NCBI RefSeq assembly: GCF_020740795.1
Contig: NC_067305.1
Span: 372,001-436,000, forward strand
DNA length: 64,000 nucleotides
Direction of reading: 5' to 3'
DNA from: Apus apus
Taxonomy: Eukaryota; Chordata; Aves; Apodiformes; Apodidae
Shown in pieces: positions 43,010-55,420 of this stretch. Position numbers and translations under genes: made by a program. Every line of letters begins with the position of its first letter. Position 1 is the first letter of the stretch. Under the pieces are notes generated by a model. The model was not told the DNA's origin and searched no databases. It worked only from the letters and a program-made list of their open reading frames with translations.

Positions 43010-44058
43010 TTTTATAAATCTATATTAAAAATATTAAAATTTTAAAATACTTTTTTTATATCTATGTTAAAAATAATTAATTTTTTAAAAAATTTAGATT
43101 TCCTAATATTTTTGTTGGTGATTCTTTAAGCAACCTTAAGGCCCTCTTTTCTCATCTGTGACAAGCTGGCAAATTCAGACAGTATTTTAGATATCTAAAT
43201 CCAAGTGAGATGAATTCCACTTTGATCCTGTTTTATACAAAGCAGCTGGTATCCAGGTACCCTCAGTAAGCTTGGAAATCCCAAATTTGTCTCATAAATC
43301 TCAATTAAAACAGAGTAAAATTCATCTGTAAGTAGTGAACAGTGTTAAACTCTGTACTAGGTCAAAGGATTATCGTTCTTTGTTTCAGGGGAAGGAAGAT
43401 ATCTCTGCTCCATCTCAATCCACTCCACACAGTAGAAAAAACAGTAACAAACAACTGAACTATATTAATTTATTTATTTGCTTATTCAGAAGGTTAGTTT
43501 ATTTTCACTTTAATCTTCTTCATTGGCTCAGTTTCCATAGCTGTTTGACAATTTCTGCTTGTCAGAATAACTGTTTGCAATTGATAAAATAGCAATTTTT
43601 CCATTATGCCTTTAACTTCAGTTAAGTTCATGGGATAAGCAGTTAATACTAAATAATTTAGTAATCAGACAACACCAACCAACTTGTAGTACAAAATGTG
43701 TACTGTAAATTAAATATGAATCTACAATTATTTTTTCAAATTTCTTAGGTAAATGAGAATATAGTCAAATATTAACAATGCCAATTTTTTCTCAGTTTTG
43801 AAAATCATAGAATAGCACGAATATATCTATATAGAAAGCATGGAAAAAACATAATATTCTGATATTATTATACATATTCTCAGATAAAGTAACAACAACA
43901 ACAAAGGATGTGAGCCATCAGAATATTTTTAGATGGAGGAAAAGTTCTTCACAGACATAGCTGTCTAAATCACTCATCTGGGCTCACTCTGAACTGCTTG
44001 TTGAAGAAAAAAACTCTCTTCTGTAATGATACATTTTATTCTAACAAAAGTATATAAA
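43010..44058. other. AT-rich, no gene
   Basis: Highly AT-rich with A/T homopolymer runs near 43030-43090. No gene or repeat family is recognised. Confidence 0.4.
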
Positions 44059-44064
44059 AATGAC
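44059..44064 (+). repeat. Left target-site duplication of the solo LTR (AATGAC)
   Basis: AATGAC is repeated exactly at 44478-44483 on the other side of the LTR. Confidence 0.85.
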
Positions 44065-44477
44065 TGTTGAAGAATGGCTTGAGCAGCAAGGCCATGGGTC
44101 CTTGCAATCTCCTTGAGAGTTTAACACAAGTAGCAACTGTACAAGCAATCTCTTTGTTAGCCTAACACAAGTATAAGCAGTCTCTTGGTTAGCTTAACAA
44201 AGGTAGGCATTGGGCCTTGTATATAAGAATGTAACAAGGAAACTAACACAAGGACAATATAGAGAAGTAGAATAATAGAGAATAAGGAAGAACCCTGAGA
44301 CCATATAGAAGGTGGAGCATGTAAATAGAGCTATCTGATGATATCATGACTATCCAATGAAATCACTACAAGTAGTTTTGGAAAAGGGTATAAAAGTAAC
44401 ACTGTGTATTCAATAAATTGAAGCTTGCTTTATCAATCACATTGATTCTGGACTGCTTGCTTCCCTCACCGCCGGCA
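44065..44477 (+). mobile_element. Solo LTR with exact 6-bp target-site duplication
   Basis: 413 bp beginning TGTTGAAGAATGG and ending CCGCCGGCA, flanked on both sides by AATGAC. Internal signals are in order: CCAAT (about 44353), TATAAAA (44389-44395) and AATAAA (44412-44417). A six-base duplication is typical of class II (beta/alpha-like, ERVK) integrases. No internal retroviral sequence is present, so recombination between two LTRs removed it. Confidence 0.85.
44389..44395 (+). promoter_or_regulatory. TATA box in the solo LTR
   Basis: TATAAAA lies 17 bases before the AATAAA at 44412, inside a TSD-bounded LTR. The short spacing means R is very short. Confidence 0.6.
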
Positions 44478-44483
44478 AATGAC
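44478..44483 (+). repeat. Right target-site duplication of the solo LTR (AATGAC)
   Basis: Exact partner of 44059-44064. Confidence 0.85.
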
Positions 44484-44839
44484 TCTACATTATCTATAGC
44501 TTTACCACCACTTCATTCCCGAGTCGTGATTCCCAAGTATGATCTCAAGTCACTGCACGTATCTGGACAACCTTTTGGAGTAATCTAAACATTTCCAGAT
44601 CTAGGGATTACATATTTAAAATCTCCCTCCTTTTATTGATGAAAGTGTGCTGGCTTGGTTTCCATTACACTAGAAGGAATTTCAGGCCTATTCCAGCAGG
44701 GTGTGATACCCTGAAATATCAAATATGTACATGTAGTACATACTACTCATATAATGCTGTAAGAAACAATATACTGGCTACATGAAACATAATTCTGTAA
44801 TTTTTTCAGGCAATTTGAGGTGGGACAAAGGAAAGGTAG

Positions 44840-45862
44840 TGTGGGAAACTGTTCTTTTCTTCCCCACATCAGTCTAAACAAAATGCCTTCTAAGGCCTCG
44901 AAGGCCTCTCCTGATTATCCCCAGCTAACGAACTAAACCAGACTTGCTTCTCAAGGACAACTGAACCCAAAACAACAGATGTGGCCCGGGACAGAAAGGA
45001 TGGGCAACAAGCCACCCTGTGCCCCTGGCAGTCACCGCCCTAACGTGGGGCTGATGGACGCTCGTTGGCTCTGGACAGTGACACTGACTGGACAGGTGGG
45101 TCAGGGGGGATCAAAGGGGCGAGGGCAGCAGGTGGGCCCTTCCCTCCTCCCTGAGGCCCGTTCGGATGCTTTCTGCGTGGGACACCCCCCTGCTGCGGAC
45201 ACTGGTGCTGGGACCCTGCCTGCCTGCCTGCCCCGGGTCCAGCCTGAGCCTCAGCGCCGAGCGTGCCGGGGTCCCGAGCCCTGGGGTCGGGGCCGGAGCC
45301 CCCTCCCCGTGTTGCTGCCGCTGGAGGGGAAACCAGCGGCCGCTGCACCCGCTGCCGAGAGGCTGCCCCTCCGACACCACGGACCTGCCGTCCACACACA
45401 CACATTCCTTTCCTCATACCCCCATACACAGCGCAACCTCTTAAGGAGGACTGACGTAGGGCTTCCTTCCCTCCTCCCTTTGGTCCTTAACCCCCTCCCT
45501 CAAAAGCTCAGGACCTCTTGCGTTGCCTCCCTAAAGGAGCTTTCTCACCACACACATATTGATATCCCTGGTAGCCATTCACATTTGCATTGTCCCTAAA
45601 CATCCTCCCTTGTTTGTGTTAACCCTTAATAAACCGATCAGTTTGTGGAGCACACCTTGGCTTCAGAGGCAATTTCTGAGCGTGGTGGGGTGGGGGTGCT
45701 TTCTAACTACCCCTCTGAAATACGGCCCCGCGGTGGCCGTTCCTCCGTGAGAGGCAGCGCCGCGTGTGACCCTCGGGCTCATTCACAAACCCCTCCACAT
45801 TGAGAGGGGGGTTGGCAAAAGTATCCTGACAGCCAGGAGCCCCCCGGAACCGGCTTGCGACA
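44840..45862 (+). mobile_element. CpG-rich solo LTR with near-perfect 5-bp duplication
   Basis: 1,023 bp starting TGTGGGAAACTG and ending GGCTTGCGACA, so the tips are TGT/ACA. Flanks are GGTAG (44835-44839) and GATAG (45863-45867), four of five identical. AATAAA occurs at about 45630. The middle (45000-45400) is GC- and CpG-rich while both flanks are AT-rich. Open frames through it are explained by base composition and show no domain. Confidence 0.62.
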
Positions 45863-45867
45863 GATAG

Positions 45868-46499
45868 TAATAAGGAAGGACTTTTTCTGAGATCTTCATG
45901 GCGTCACAGAAGTTTAAGAGATCTAGATAAAATGCCATACAGAATTATCCTAGACATTTCATTCTGAGGGGGATTAGTCATAAGCAACGTGAATTTAAAA
46001 CCCTCTGCACCCCTTGACCCATTTTTTGGGAACCAGTTCCTTTAGCTCTGTAGAAGTAGCTGATAATGAGCAGAATGAATTACCTATGAAGATGTCAGTA
46101 TCATTGCTGACACATAAGAAGAAATGTGATTAATTCTTAACTAGACAGCTCAGGTAAGCTTCTGAATATAGGAAAATCTGTAGTCAGGGTTGGGATTCAT
46201 CTCATCTAGGACTAACTACCCAACAGTTATCTCCATTTGAGCTAATTGTACAAGATTGCTTTGTAATGGATCAATCCTTTCTAGAGCATAATTCAAGTAA
46301 TTTGTGTCGTAACTGCTTTATTTGGGAGAGACTAAATCCTATCCAATGCTGATTTCTCTCCTCTGTTTAACTAGCTTACACAGGTACAACCACAAAACTA
46401 ATCTTTACATGTGGTATAAGGAGTATTTTCCTTGTCATACCTGCTGTTTCAGGAAAGACCAATGGAGTGTGAAGTCCCAAATCACTCACTCTCTGCTGA
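45868..46499. other. No gene or recognised repeat
   Basis: AT-rich intergenic sequence between an LTR and a CR1 fragment. Confidence 0.4.
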
Positions 46500-46715
46500 A
46501 TCACAGGATCACAGAATCAGAGAATCTTAGGGGTTGGAAGGGACCTCGAAAGATAATCCAGTCCAACCCCCTGCCAGAGCAGCATCACCTTGAGTTCATC
46601 ACACAGGAACGCGTCTAGGCGGGTTTTGAATGTGTCCAGAAAAGGAGACTGCACAACCTCTCAGCCTGTTCCAGTGCTCTGTTACTCTCACAGTAAAGAA
46701 GTTTTTTTCTGATGT
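46500..46715 (-). mobile_element. CR1 LINE fragment, 3' end
   Basis: Starts on the plus strand with CACAGGATCACAGAATCAGA and GGGTTGGAAGGGACCTCGAA, and ends after the reversed GTTACTCTCACAGTAAAGAA block. Confidence 0.85.
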
Positions 46716-49232
46716 TTACAATAACATAGGCCTTTTTGTTATATACCTCACATTGATTAGAAGAGAAACTTTTGAGATCTGTTTAATGAGCAGCTGTGAA
46801 ATTGCTGCTCAGCAATTTCATCAACAGTTTTAGTAACAAATGAAAAAATAATTAATTAAAATCAGGAATGCTGCTTATTTGCTTAATCTATTTCTGGCTA
46901 CTGGAAGATTACCAGACTTTCTCTTTTTTATGGTTGGGGTGGGGCTTTTTTTAAGCTCAATGACGAGTACTATTGCCAGGCTAAGGAAGAGAGAAGAAAC
47001 AATTTTCTTTGTGATTGGTCCCTTTGGAAGAACAAATCAAATGCACTGATGATGTCTGCAAGAAAGGGAAGAAATAATAAGCAGATGTAGTGGCACAGTC
47101 TCTCTTCAAGTAGTCCATTCAACAGAGGTACAAAGACACAAATTTGTAAGTGAAATAGAAGTATTTACTAATTTAGTATTTCTTATCAGAAATATTAATA
47201 ATACTTTATTGAAGTCTGCTGAGTAGTATATTGGTTAATAAAGCTAGTAAAAAAAAATATCACAGAAAAGATTGGTTTTTTCATTATTTTTAGTGAGAAT
47301 CCACACAGTAAATCTGACTTTTTGTGGGGGGAAAAAAAAGTGAAGCAGTATCTTTCAGCTGAAGATACTTTTTGTCAGCTTTCCTTCCCTTTCAAAATAT
47401 AATGACTCATTTAAATAACTTTGGGAAAAAGGACCTAATATCCTACCTGTAACCTACAGTTACAAAAGATGCTATTACAGGCCTCTATAGAGAGGCACTC
47501 AAGAACTAAATGCAATGTTAATGCTAATATAGTAGACTAAAAGAACAGGGAGTTTAGAAACCTTTTATCAATAAATTATTCATGGAATTACAAGCGTTAT
47601 TTATTTATTTAACATGAAATTTTTACTTTAAAACCTTTCCCATCCAACCCTGGCTTTCTTATAGTTAAGAGAGAAAAGCAGGAAAGAACCTCAAGGTTGT
47701 TCATCCCGATGCGTAATATGAAATCTGAATTTCACCTTGTATCTTTTTCTTCATTGATTAGACAACAGTGATGTGATTCAGCTGTCAGATTAACAACTTT
47801 TGTGTCTACATGTAGAAGTATGAGATTGAAGTTAAGATTCAGTTGCCTAAGTGTAGGTGTCTAATACCCCTTGAGATATGCTAGACGATATCCTCCAAAT
47901 ACTGTCACAGAACGTGTTCTGTCAACTGATGAGGCATGTATTAGATAGCCTAGGCTATCTCAAATAACAGTAAGTAACTATATTTAGACAAATGAATCAG
48001 CCTGTAGGTCTCAGAACTTCTACTGTTAATGAACAGGATTACATTGGTAATCACAAGAAAGCCAAGATACAAATTTAATGTAACAAAATGGACTTGAACA
48101 AGTTGTCTACTTTTGAGATGCCCAGAAATACTCTGCTCAACCTCCATTTTCCATTTCAGAAGGGCAGAAGTCCCCTGAAGATCCTGTTACATCTACTTGA
48201 AATGAATTGATAATTCCAGTAGCACATGGTATCTTAACTGGTAGTAGGCAACTATTTATGGGCAAGTGAGTCAGTTCCTCAACATATGATTTAATGGCTT
48301 GAAATAAAACATCTCTTGGCTATACCTCCTGGCCACCAGCTGCTATTCAAGAAGGGCACAGGGCTACTGTAAATCTTGTGTTATATCCTTCATACCCATT
48401 TGGACAGCTCAGATATCCTGGGGGGTTTTAAGTGGTGCTTCACATCTATGTGTATCTAACTGAATCTTGACCTTATCATAAAAAAGAGGACTTCAACACT
48501 CATTAGTTATAAAGGCTTGCAACCAGCTTATACAATAATATATTATATAGTATATATTATATAAGCATATTATATATGCTTATACTGGAATATATTATAG
48601 AAAATTGGAATAAGATGGGAAATTTATCTGTTCTTTGAAAATATGAAACAATGTAGGAAGTTTTCAAATTGGATTTTGTATTAAGACCACCATTTCTAGA
48701 CACATGGACTATGGAGGAGAAAAGCTTTACTTATGCTTATTATATTTTGTTTATGCTAAAGTTACAACTTGAGTGCTGACCTTTATTAAAGTTTCAACTT
48801 TACAAAATAATAATGCTATGATTATAATTATGTAAATACTGATAGTGATGGTGATCATATTTTGTTATGTTAAGAAGTATTTATGGTTACTGGTTTTCTG
48901 GCAACTCTTCACATAGTCACAAACAAGTTCATTGTAAAAATTAGAATATTACTAGACATAATAACAGATAATTCCTTCTAGAAGCTCAAGGAGTAGTTAT
49001 ACATGTCACTGAGAAAATTCAGAATTATTGTTATTTTGTTCTAAATACCATGTCTTTGAATGTTTTAATAGTCAATAAAACTAGTATTTACAGCAATATC
49101 AACACTAATATTAATTTGACTGCAGTGTGAAAGAAATTTAAAACAACTGTAGAATGAGAGAGGGAGAAAGATATTATAGTACATTGCAATCACTAATAAT
49201 AAGAAGTCATTTCTGTAATTGTCTTTACAGAG
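46716..49232. other. AT-rich intergenic sequence, no gene
   Basis: About 2.5 kb without a supportable gene or repeat family. The only local structure is an AT-rich palindrome at 48560-48584. Confidence 0.45.
48560..48584. repeat. Perfect AT-rich hairpin
   Basis: TATAAGCATA (48560-48569) and TATGCTTATA (48575-48584) are exact reverse complements separated by five bases, within a longer TATA-rich tract. Confidence 0.7.
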
Positions 49233-49892
49233 TGTCACCATTTGACTCAGTTTGACAACAATGCTCTCGATCCCCTCCCCCTCCCACCCAGGTAGGGAAG
49301 GAGAGAGAGAAAAAAGAGAGAGAGACTTGGCTAGATTGAAAACTGAACCGTGCAGCTTTAATTAGAAAACTAATGGGTGATATGAGAGAATATATATATA
49401 TATATGTGATTATACAAAGGTGTGGGTAAAAGCCTCTCGCCTCCCCCCACCCCCAGCAACTCCCACAGCACTCTCCTCAGACGAGACAATTTTGAGGAAT
49501 CCCGAAGCTGCTCCTGGAGAAAGGCAGAGAGTTACGAGGGTCAGGAGGGCTTGAGGTCGATGGGTTGACGATGATGGGCAGATGGTGTTTTCCCAGACGC
49601 CGGCCACAAACGAAAGAAAGAGAGAGAGAAGAAGGGAGACGGAGATGCGAAGCGAAGCAGCAAGAGAGCGAAGCAGGAAGGAAGGAAGTTTTCTTCTGTC
49701 ATCTCCGACCTTCCCCCGAGCCTACGTAGATATATGGGATGGAATATCTCTGGCCAGTTCTGCTGTTCATCTAACCCAGCCTCCCATGGAGGGGCCACAG
49801 ATCCCCCCGCAGTGTCTGAGCCGGCAGAGCAAAGGCACGACCTTGAGGGCCCAGCAATTATAAAAACATTCCAGTGTCTCATCAGCCTCGCA
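49233..49892 (+). mobile_element. ERVL-like LTR (same family as 42053)
   Basis: Starts TGTCACCATTTGACTCAG, then ATGCTCTCGATCCCCTCCCC. Contains a (TA)n run at about 49391-49405, ATATATGGGATGGAATATCT and a CAGTGTCTCATCAGCCTCGCA end. It ends about 100 bases before an odorant-receptor pseudogene. The flanking bases (CAGAG, GAACA) do not form a clear duplication, so the right border is approximate. Confidence 0.65.
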
Positions 49893-49994
49893 GAACATGC
49901 AGTTGCTAGTTGAAGAAAGCTCACTGAAAAGAAAAAAGGAATCAGCAAAAGAAAAACTGGCTTTATCCTGGCTCTAACCAGGACACAGAGGTAG

Positions 49995-50945
49995 ATGGAA
50001 GACATGGACGTGAGCAATCACACCCTGGTCAGAGAATTTATTCTCCTTGGATTTCCTGTTGCTCCTCAACTCCAGAGTCTCTTCTTTGCAATATTTCTCA
50101 TTGCATATGTCTTGGTTTTAGCAGAAAATATTTTCATCATCCTGACTGTCTGGACAAACTATAACCTCCACTCCCCCATGTATTTCTTTCTGAGTAATTT
50201 ATCCTTCTTGGAGATCTGATATGTGACAGTCACACTCCCCAAAACAATGCTGAGCTTCGTGTCAGTGAAAAAGCAAATATCCCTCGTGGGATGCATGACA
50301 CAGCTGTACTTCTTCCTCAGCCTGGGCAACACCGAATGCCTCCTCCTGGCTGTCATGGCATATGATCACTATGTTGTCATTTGCAAGCCTTTCCATTACT
50401 CTACTATCATGAGACACACTGTGTCTTCCTTACTATGGGATCTTGGTTGACTGTTTTCTTAATTGCTGGATGCAAAGTGTTTTTTTTTTCTCAGCTAACA
50501 TACTGTGGACCAAATATAATCAACTATTTCTTCTGTGATGTTTCTCCTCTCTTGAACTTAGCCTGCACAGATATGGAAAGAGTTGCTCTTATAGATTTTG
50601 TAGCTGCCTTATTTATTCTCCTGATGCCTCTCTCCATAGTAATCTTATCCTATACCTATATAATCTTCACTGTCATTCACATCTCATCTGTACAAGGTTG
50701 CCAAAAAGCCTTCTCCACCCGTGCCTCCCACCTTATAGTGATCATTGTCTTCTATGTGACAAGCATTTTCATCTGTGAGGCCAAAACCACTTCCACTTCA
50801 TGACACAAACAAAATCGTGTCTGCTCTTTATGCTGTTGTTATTCCTCTCTTCAATCCTATCATTTACTCTCTGAGGAACCAAGAAATCAAGGATGGACTA
50901 AAAAAGATCTTCAGAAAAAGTTTCCTTGCAGAAACATTTAACAAG
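49995..50945 (+). pseudogene. Odorant receptor pseudogene, family 6-like
   Basis: Nearly full-length odorant-receptor sequence closely related in layout to the intact gene at 58049. TM1/TM2 read GFPVAPQLQSLFF, then PMYFFLSNLSFLEI. At 50217-50219 TGA replaces the TGG (Trp) seen at the matching place of the 58 kb gene. The frame reopens through GCMTQLYFF and MAYDHYVVIC (the DRY triplet is DHY), shifts at about 50415-50435, continues through YFFCDVSPLLNLAC and KAFSTRASHL, shifts again at about 50780-50804, and ends with PLFNPIIYSLRN. One nonsense change and two indels, plus changed DRY and KAFSTC motifs, make it non-functional. Confidence 0.9.
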
Positions 50946-50985
50946 TTTAATGGCAGAAGAGATTGTATCACTTAGAAAACCACAT

Positions 50986-51589
50986 AGAAATAACTCGATT
51001 TTATTATTAAATCTCTTCATGAAAGCTCTGGTTTGTGCTTCAGAAGCTGAAGCAAGACCACTCAAATATTTTTTTCTTGAAATATGGGAAGGGGTTGAGG
51101 AGGAGCAATGGAAGGAGGTCAGCAGAGTGTATGATATCAGAGATGCTGATAAAATTGAATTACAGAATCTTCTGAAACCCTGCAGAAAGAAAAGCATGAA
51201 CTCCCAACTGTACAGAAGGAGAGTGAGCCATCCTGAGTCCATACCAGGCTGGGTAATGGAAGCTTGGGTAATGGAAGCACTGTGAGAGTAAAGACTGGAA
51301 GCTTGTAACCTCTGGCAAGAAAAGCAAGGCTCTTCTTCTCCCTGTAGATCTGCAGCTAGAGAATGGTTTCAATGTTTTTGAAGTAGATAGGTGGCTGAAT
51401 GATTTATCCAAACAAGCATCAGTGCCATCTGAACCTGAACCACACAGCAGTGCTACAAGGATGTGTCAAGTCACAGTGATAGGCTGGGTTCCCTCTGTGA
51501 GACATAAAGGCCTGACCTGTGAGCCTGCGGGGTATCTAGAAAGATTTACCTGCTTGCTAGTCGTTCACTTCAGAGGATGATTTGGGGAG
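50986..51589. other. No gene; flank of the receptor pseudogene
   Basis: Nothing recognised between the pseudogene and the left duplication of the next LTR. Confidence 0.4.
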
Positions 51590-51594
51590 ACTGC
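51590..51594 (+). repeat. Left target-site duplication of the ERVL LTR (ACTGC)
   Basis: ACTGC is repeated at 52626-52630. Confidence 0.7.
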
Positions 51595-52625
51595 TGTAGT
51601 GAGTTAACCTTGGCTGGTGACCACATGTCCACCAAACAACTCTCTCATTGACCCTCCTTAGAAAGACAGAAGCAGAAAATAAGATAAAAATCTCATGGGT
51701 TCAGATAAAGAACAGAGAGATCATTTACCAATTACCCTCATGGGCAAAAAGGACTCAACTGAGGGAAAATTAATTTAATTTATTACCAAGTACAAATAGA
51801 ACAGAATGGTGAGGGGGAAAAAAAAAAAAAAAAAAAAGAAAAAAAAAGACAAAACTAAAGACACCTTCCCTCTACACCTGGTCTTCCCAAGCTCAACTAC
51901 ACTTCTTAATTTCTTACTCTTCTACCTCCTGCCTTCCAAGTACTGCAGTGGGATGGAGAATGGAGTTGCAGTCAGTTCATAATACTGAGCCACTCCTTCC
52001 TCATACTTTTCCTCTGCTCTAGGATGAGGTCCCTCCCAGGGATATATTTTTTCATGAACTTCATGAGTCTTCTCCCCACTCTAAAGTCTATCAGGCACAG
52101 CCTGCTCCAACATGGGTCCCCCACTGGCTTCCAGTTCCTCCCAGGACCTGTCTCCAGCACAGGCTCTCCATGGGCTGCAGCTTCCTTCAAGCTATCTGCA
52201 CCTGCTGCAGCCAGGGTCCTCCATAGGCTGCAGTGTAGTTATCTCCTGCAATGTGGTCCTCCATGAGTCACAGAGAGACAACATGCTTCACTGTGATCTT
52301 CTCCATGGTGATGGGGAATCTCTGTCTCAGTGCATGGAGCACCTCCTCCTCCTCTTTCTATACTAATTTTGGTGTCTGCAGGGCTGTTTCTCTCACATTT
52401 TTCTCACTTCTCTCCTTCAAATCTGCCACTGGTTTTAGCCTTTCTTAAGTATGTTATCACAGAGGTGCCACCAGCTTCTCCGACTGGCTGTTTCAGGCAG
52501 CAGTGGGTCTGTTTTGGAGCTGGCTGAAACTGTCTCTGATATGGGGACAGTCTCTGGTTTCTTCTCACAAAGATCACCCTTCAGGCCCCCTCATTACTAA
52601 AACCTTGCCATGCAAAACAAATACA
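51595..52625 (+). mobile_element. Solo ERVL-type LTR with exact 5-bp duplication
   Basis: 1,031 bp from TGTAGTGAGTTAACC to AAACAAATACA, so the tips are inverted (TGTA/TACA), with ACTGC on both sides. It carries the CTCATGGGTTCAGATAAAG and TTAATTTAATTTATTACCAA blocks of this LTR family and an A-rich run at 51818-51847. Five-base duplications are usual for ERVL. No internal sequence remains. Confidence 0.8.
51818..51847 (+). repeat. A-rich run, (A)20 G (A)9
   Basis: Homopolymer-like tract inside the LTR. The exact length is likely variable. Confidence 0.9.
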
Positions 52626-52630
52626 ACTGC
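52626..52630 (+). repeat. Right target-site duplication of the ERVL LTR (ACTGC)
   Basis: Exact partner of 51590-51594. Confidence 0.7.
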
Positions 52631-55189
52631 CAAGCTTGTCGAGGCATTCCAATCTCAACAACTCTATGATGCTATGATTCTGCATCCTCAGATATGCTCC
52701 TCTCTTAAGTGAAATAAAAAATTATTTTAAAATCATTTTAATTAAAAATTCATCTTTATTTTTACTATTTGACGACATTTAACTCTTAAATATTGTAGGT
52801 GGGAATTCTGTTCTCCTTGCTAGGTGGCCTGTAATGCCTAGACTTTGTACTGTTCATCACTCATCCTGTTTAGAATGGTCAGACTCTACCTGCATTGCAT
52901 TACATGAGTTACAGACTCAGGATCAATCAATTCCACAAGCTTGTAACTACTCAATGATATATGTCCCCAGAAGACAGCTACATGCCATGCACATCACTTG
53001 TCTCCTCCACAATTCTAATTTGACCATTTTAGTTTTCACTGTGAACATATTAATGTTCATTTCCTATTCTGCTTTTAAATGTCAAGTGGAGCCTCCAAGG
53101 TGTGCTCCTGCCACAGAGGGTGAAGCTGCTCTGCTTTATCAATATATGTGATCACAGAGGTTCATGCATTTAAAATCCTCATGTTCTCCCTGTCCTAGGA
53201 CTAAGGAACATCATAGAACATAAAATGTATAAAGGCTTATGGTTCTATTTTTAACCTCACATGGCCCATCTGAACCCAAGACAGTCTGTTAGAAAGCTCA
53301 GTTCCTCTGAGCTCCCTCACCAGCACTAGAGAAATCACCCTAAAACTCTGACTGTGAAAGCAAGTCAAACACATGATATAATCAGAATAACAGGTTTATT
53401 GTCCCGCACCAAGCTCTTATGATTAAGTACAGGGCTGCTCAGCACAGACCCCAAAACAGCCCTAATGATATCATAAGATATCATTAGACCTCATAAGAAC
53501 TTTTTCTCCCTTCCTCCAAAAAAAACAAGTAATCCTTATTTTATTTTTTTCACGTTTGCTTTGGTTTTGCTGATTTTTGCGATCTTAAACAGTGACTACA
53601 TCCTTAGTATGTGACACCTTATAAGCCAGCAGCCCTCTCTCAGTGTCTTTTAATATCTTTCACCTTACAGAGTTTTCCAATACTCTCCTTTCACTGCCTT
53701 AGAGTCATGTATCTTCCCCCCATTTTGTTGTCTGGACTAAACTAAGCACTCAAATAGAAACAACAGGCTTTTAAAACTTAAGTGACAGACCTTGTTGCAA
53801 AATATATAGCATCTATGAGCTTTTCTTAATAGAAAAAGTCTTTAAAATCTGCATTAAATAGAAGTGCAAAGTGTTTATAAGCAGGTCCATTCACTTTATG
53901 AGACAGTATTTTGTAGAACGTACTCTTTCCTGGTGTTGGTTTGACCAACCTGGCCAACAGGTTTCATATTCTGTCTTTCTTCATAAGAAGTCTTTCTGCC
54001 CCCCAGTATCAGAAGCTAGACTAGTTTTACTGCCTGCTGTTCTCCGCATTTTCAAAATCTTTGTTACTCTGAAGGTCTCAGTTTGTTTTCTGTTTTATGT
54101 GTCCATCTTTTTCTTTCTGCACTATGAGTCATTTAGCTGTATGCAAAATTCTCTTTACTGCTTTCACCTGAGTTCCCTGTCAAGACAAATTGTCCTCAAC
54201 ATATTGGCTGTCAGACAGCTTTTCCTAAACCAGACAGTCCTTACTTAAATAAACACAACCTAATTAACAAAAAATAAGCAAAGAAAATAAATGTAATTTA
54301 TTATCTCAAAACCAAATAATAACCACATCAGTAATGGTGCTAAAATGAAGTTATTTCATCTTTCACCTCAACTTTTGATGTTTACTTTGAATACCCACAC
54401 TTTATTTACAGTCTCTAAGGCAACTCAGACAAGATAACTTCCTCTGAGAGGTGAAATAAAATTTTATCCATAGCTGCTCAGCTGCCCATTTCCTTCAGCC
54501 CATCTCCCACAGAGGAGACCTGTGGGATATGGCTATCTGAGAACTGGGGTGTAATTTTTCTAATCACAGTGTGATATAAACCCATCAACAGAGGTATCTA
54601 GTTGAGATGCCCAACCTCAACTCCTTTAATTGAGTGGAATCAAGGTTAAAATGTTTAAATTATTAAAAAACATTTAAAGACATTTTCTAAAAGCAATGTT
54701 AAACAAATGCAATTAAACAAACATCAAAACACAGTTTTCAAAAGTTATGTTCAGGACTTCTACCTGAAATGAGCTGTTTGTAATACATGTGATTGAGCTA
54801 CCTTTATCTTATGATTATTTTTTTGTTTCTCAACTTTGATTGAATTGCTTTTATCTCACTGTGAGATTAAAAAAACCCAACAGTTGCAGATATTTCTGAT
54901 GGCTGGGAACAATGAAGGTGTCAGATTAATCTGCTAGCATGTGTTACAAATGAAGTGACTCATGCACTTGAACTCCCCTATAGATACAGTTTCCCTGCAA
55001 AAAGCAGAACATGGTGAGCTTCTAGACCCACCTGCTCTCTGAGGTTCTGCTCATGCTGCTGAATGTGCCATCTGCTGATCTGTGTTCAGTTGTCCTGATG
55101 GAGTCAGTGGTGTAGAAGTGTCCACCAGCCAGTTGGTGCCATCAAGTTGGAGGTGTCAATTGCCCCTTTCTGTGTTCCATCTGCTTGCC
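52631..55189. other. AT-rich intergenic sequence, no gene
   Basis: About 2.6 kb. A small inverted word pair (GATATCATAAGATATC, about 53467) is visible. Open frames show no domain. Confidence 0.4.
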
Positions 55190-55420
55190 ATACCACTTTT
55201 ATGGCAACCCAGAATATAGTTTGCCTTATCTACAATAAGAGTGACTGCTGCTTGTTACTCAGTTTGGTATCCATCATAACTCAGAGGTCTTTTTTGTCAA
55301 CGGATTCTCAGCCCAACTGAAGTATGTGGGTTTTTTGGCCTAGGTACAGAACTCTATATTTTCCTTTCTAAAAATTCTGTATTTCCATGTGAGGTTCCCT
55401 TTGCCCCAGTCCTGCATGCA
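55190..55420 (-). mobile_element. Possible ancient CR1 fragment
   Basis: The order of words AACTCAGAGGTCTTTTTTGT, CCAACTGAAGTATGTGGGTT and AGGTACAGAACTCTATATTT resembles the reversed CR1 ORF2 C-terminal block seen at 33590-33690. It is heavily diverged. Confidence 0.35.

Noticed and set aside
44979-45599. A 206-codon open frame and several overlapping ones as a gene
   Set aside because: They lie inside a CpG-rich LTR; high GC removes stop codons, and the translations show no domain or consistent splice context.
49388-49406. (TA)n run as a promoter
   Set aside because: Simple microsatellite inside an LTR, absent at the same place in the related LTR at 42053.
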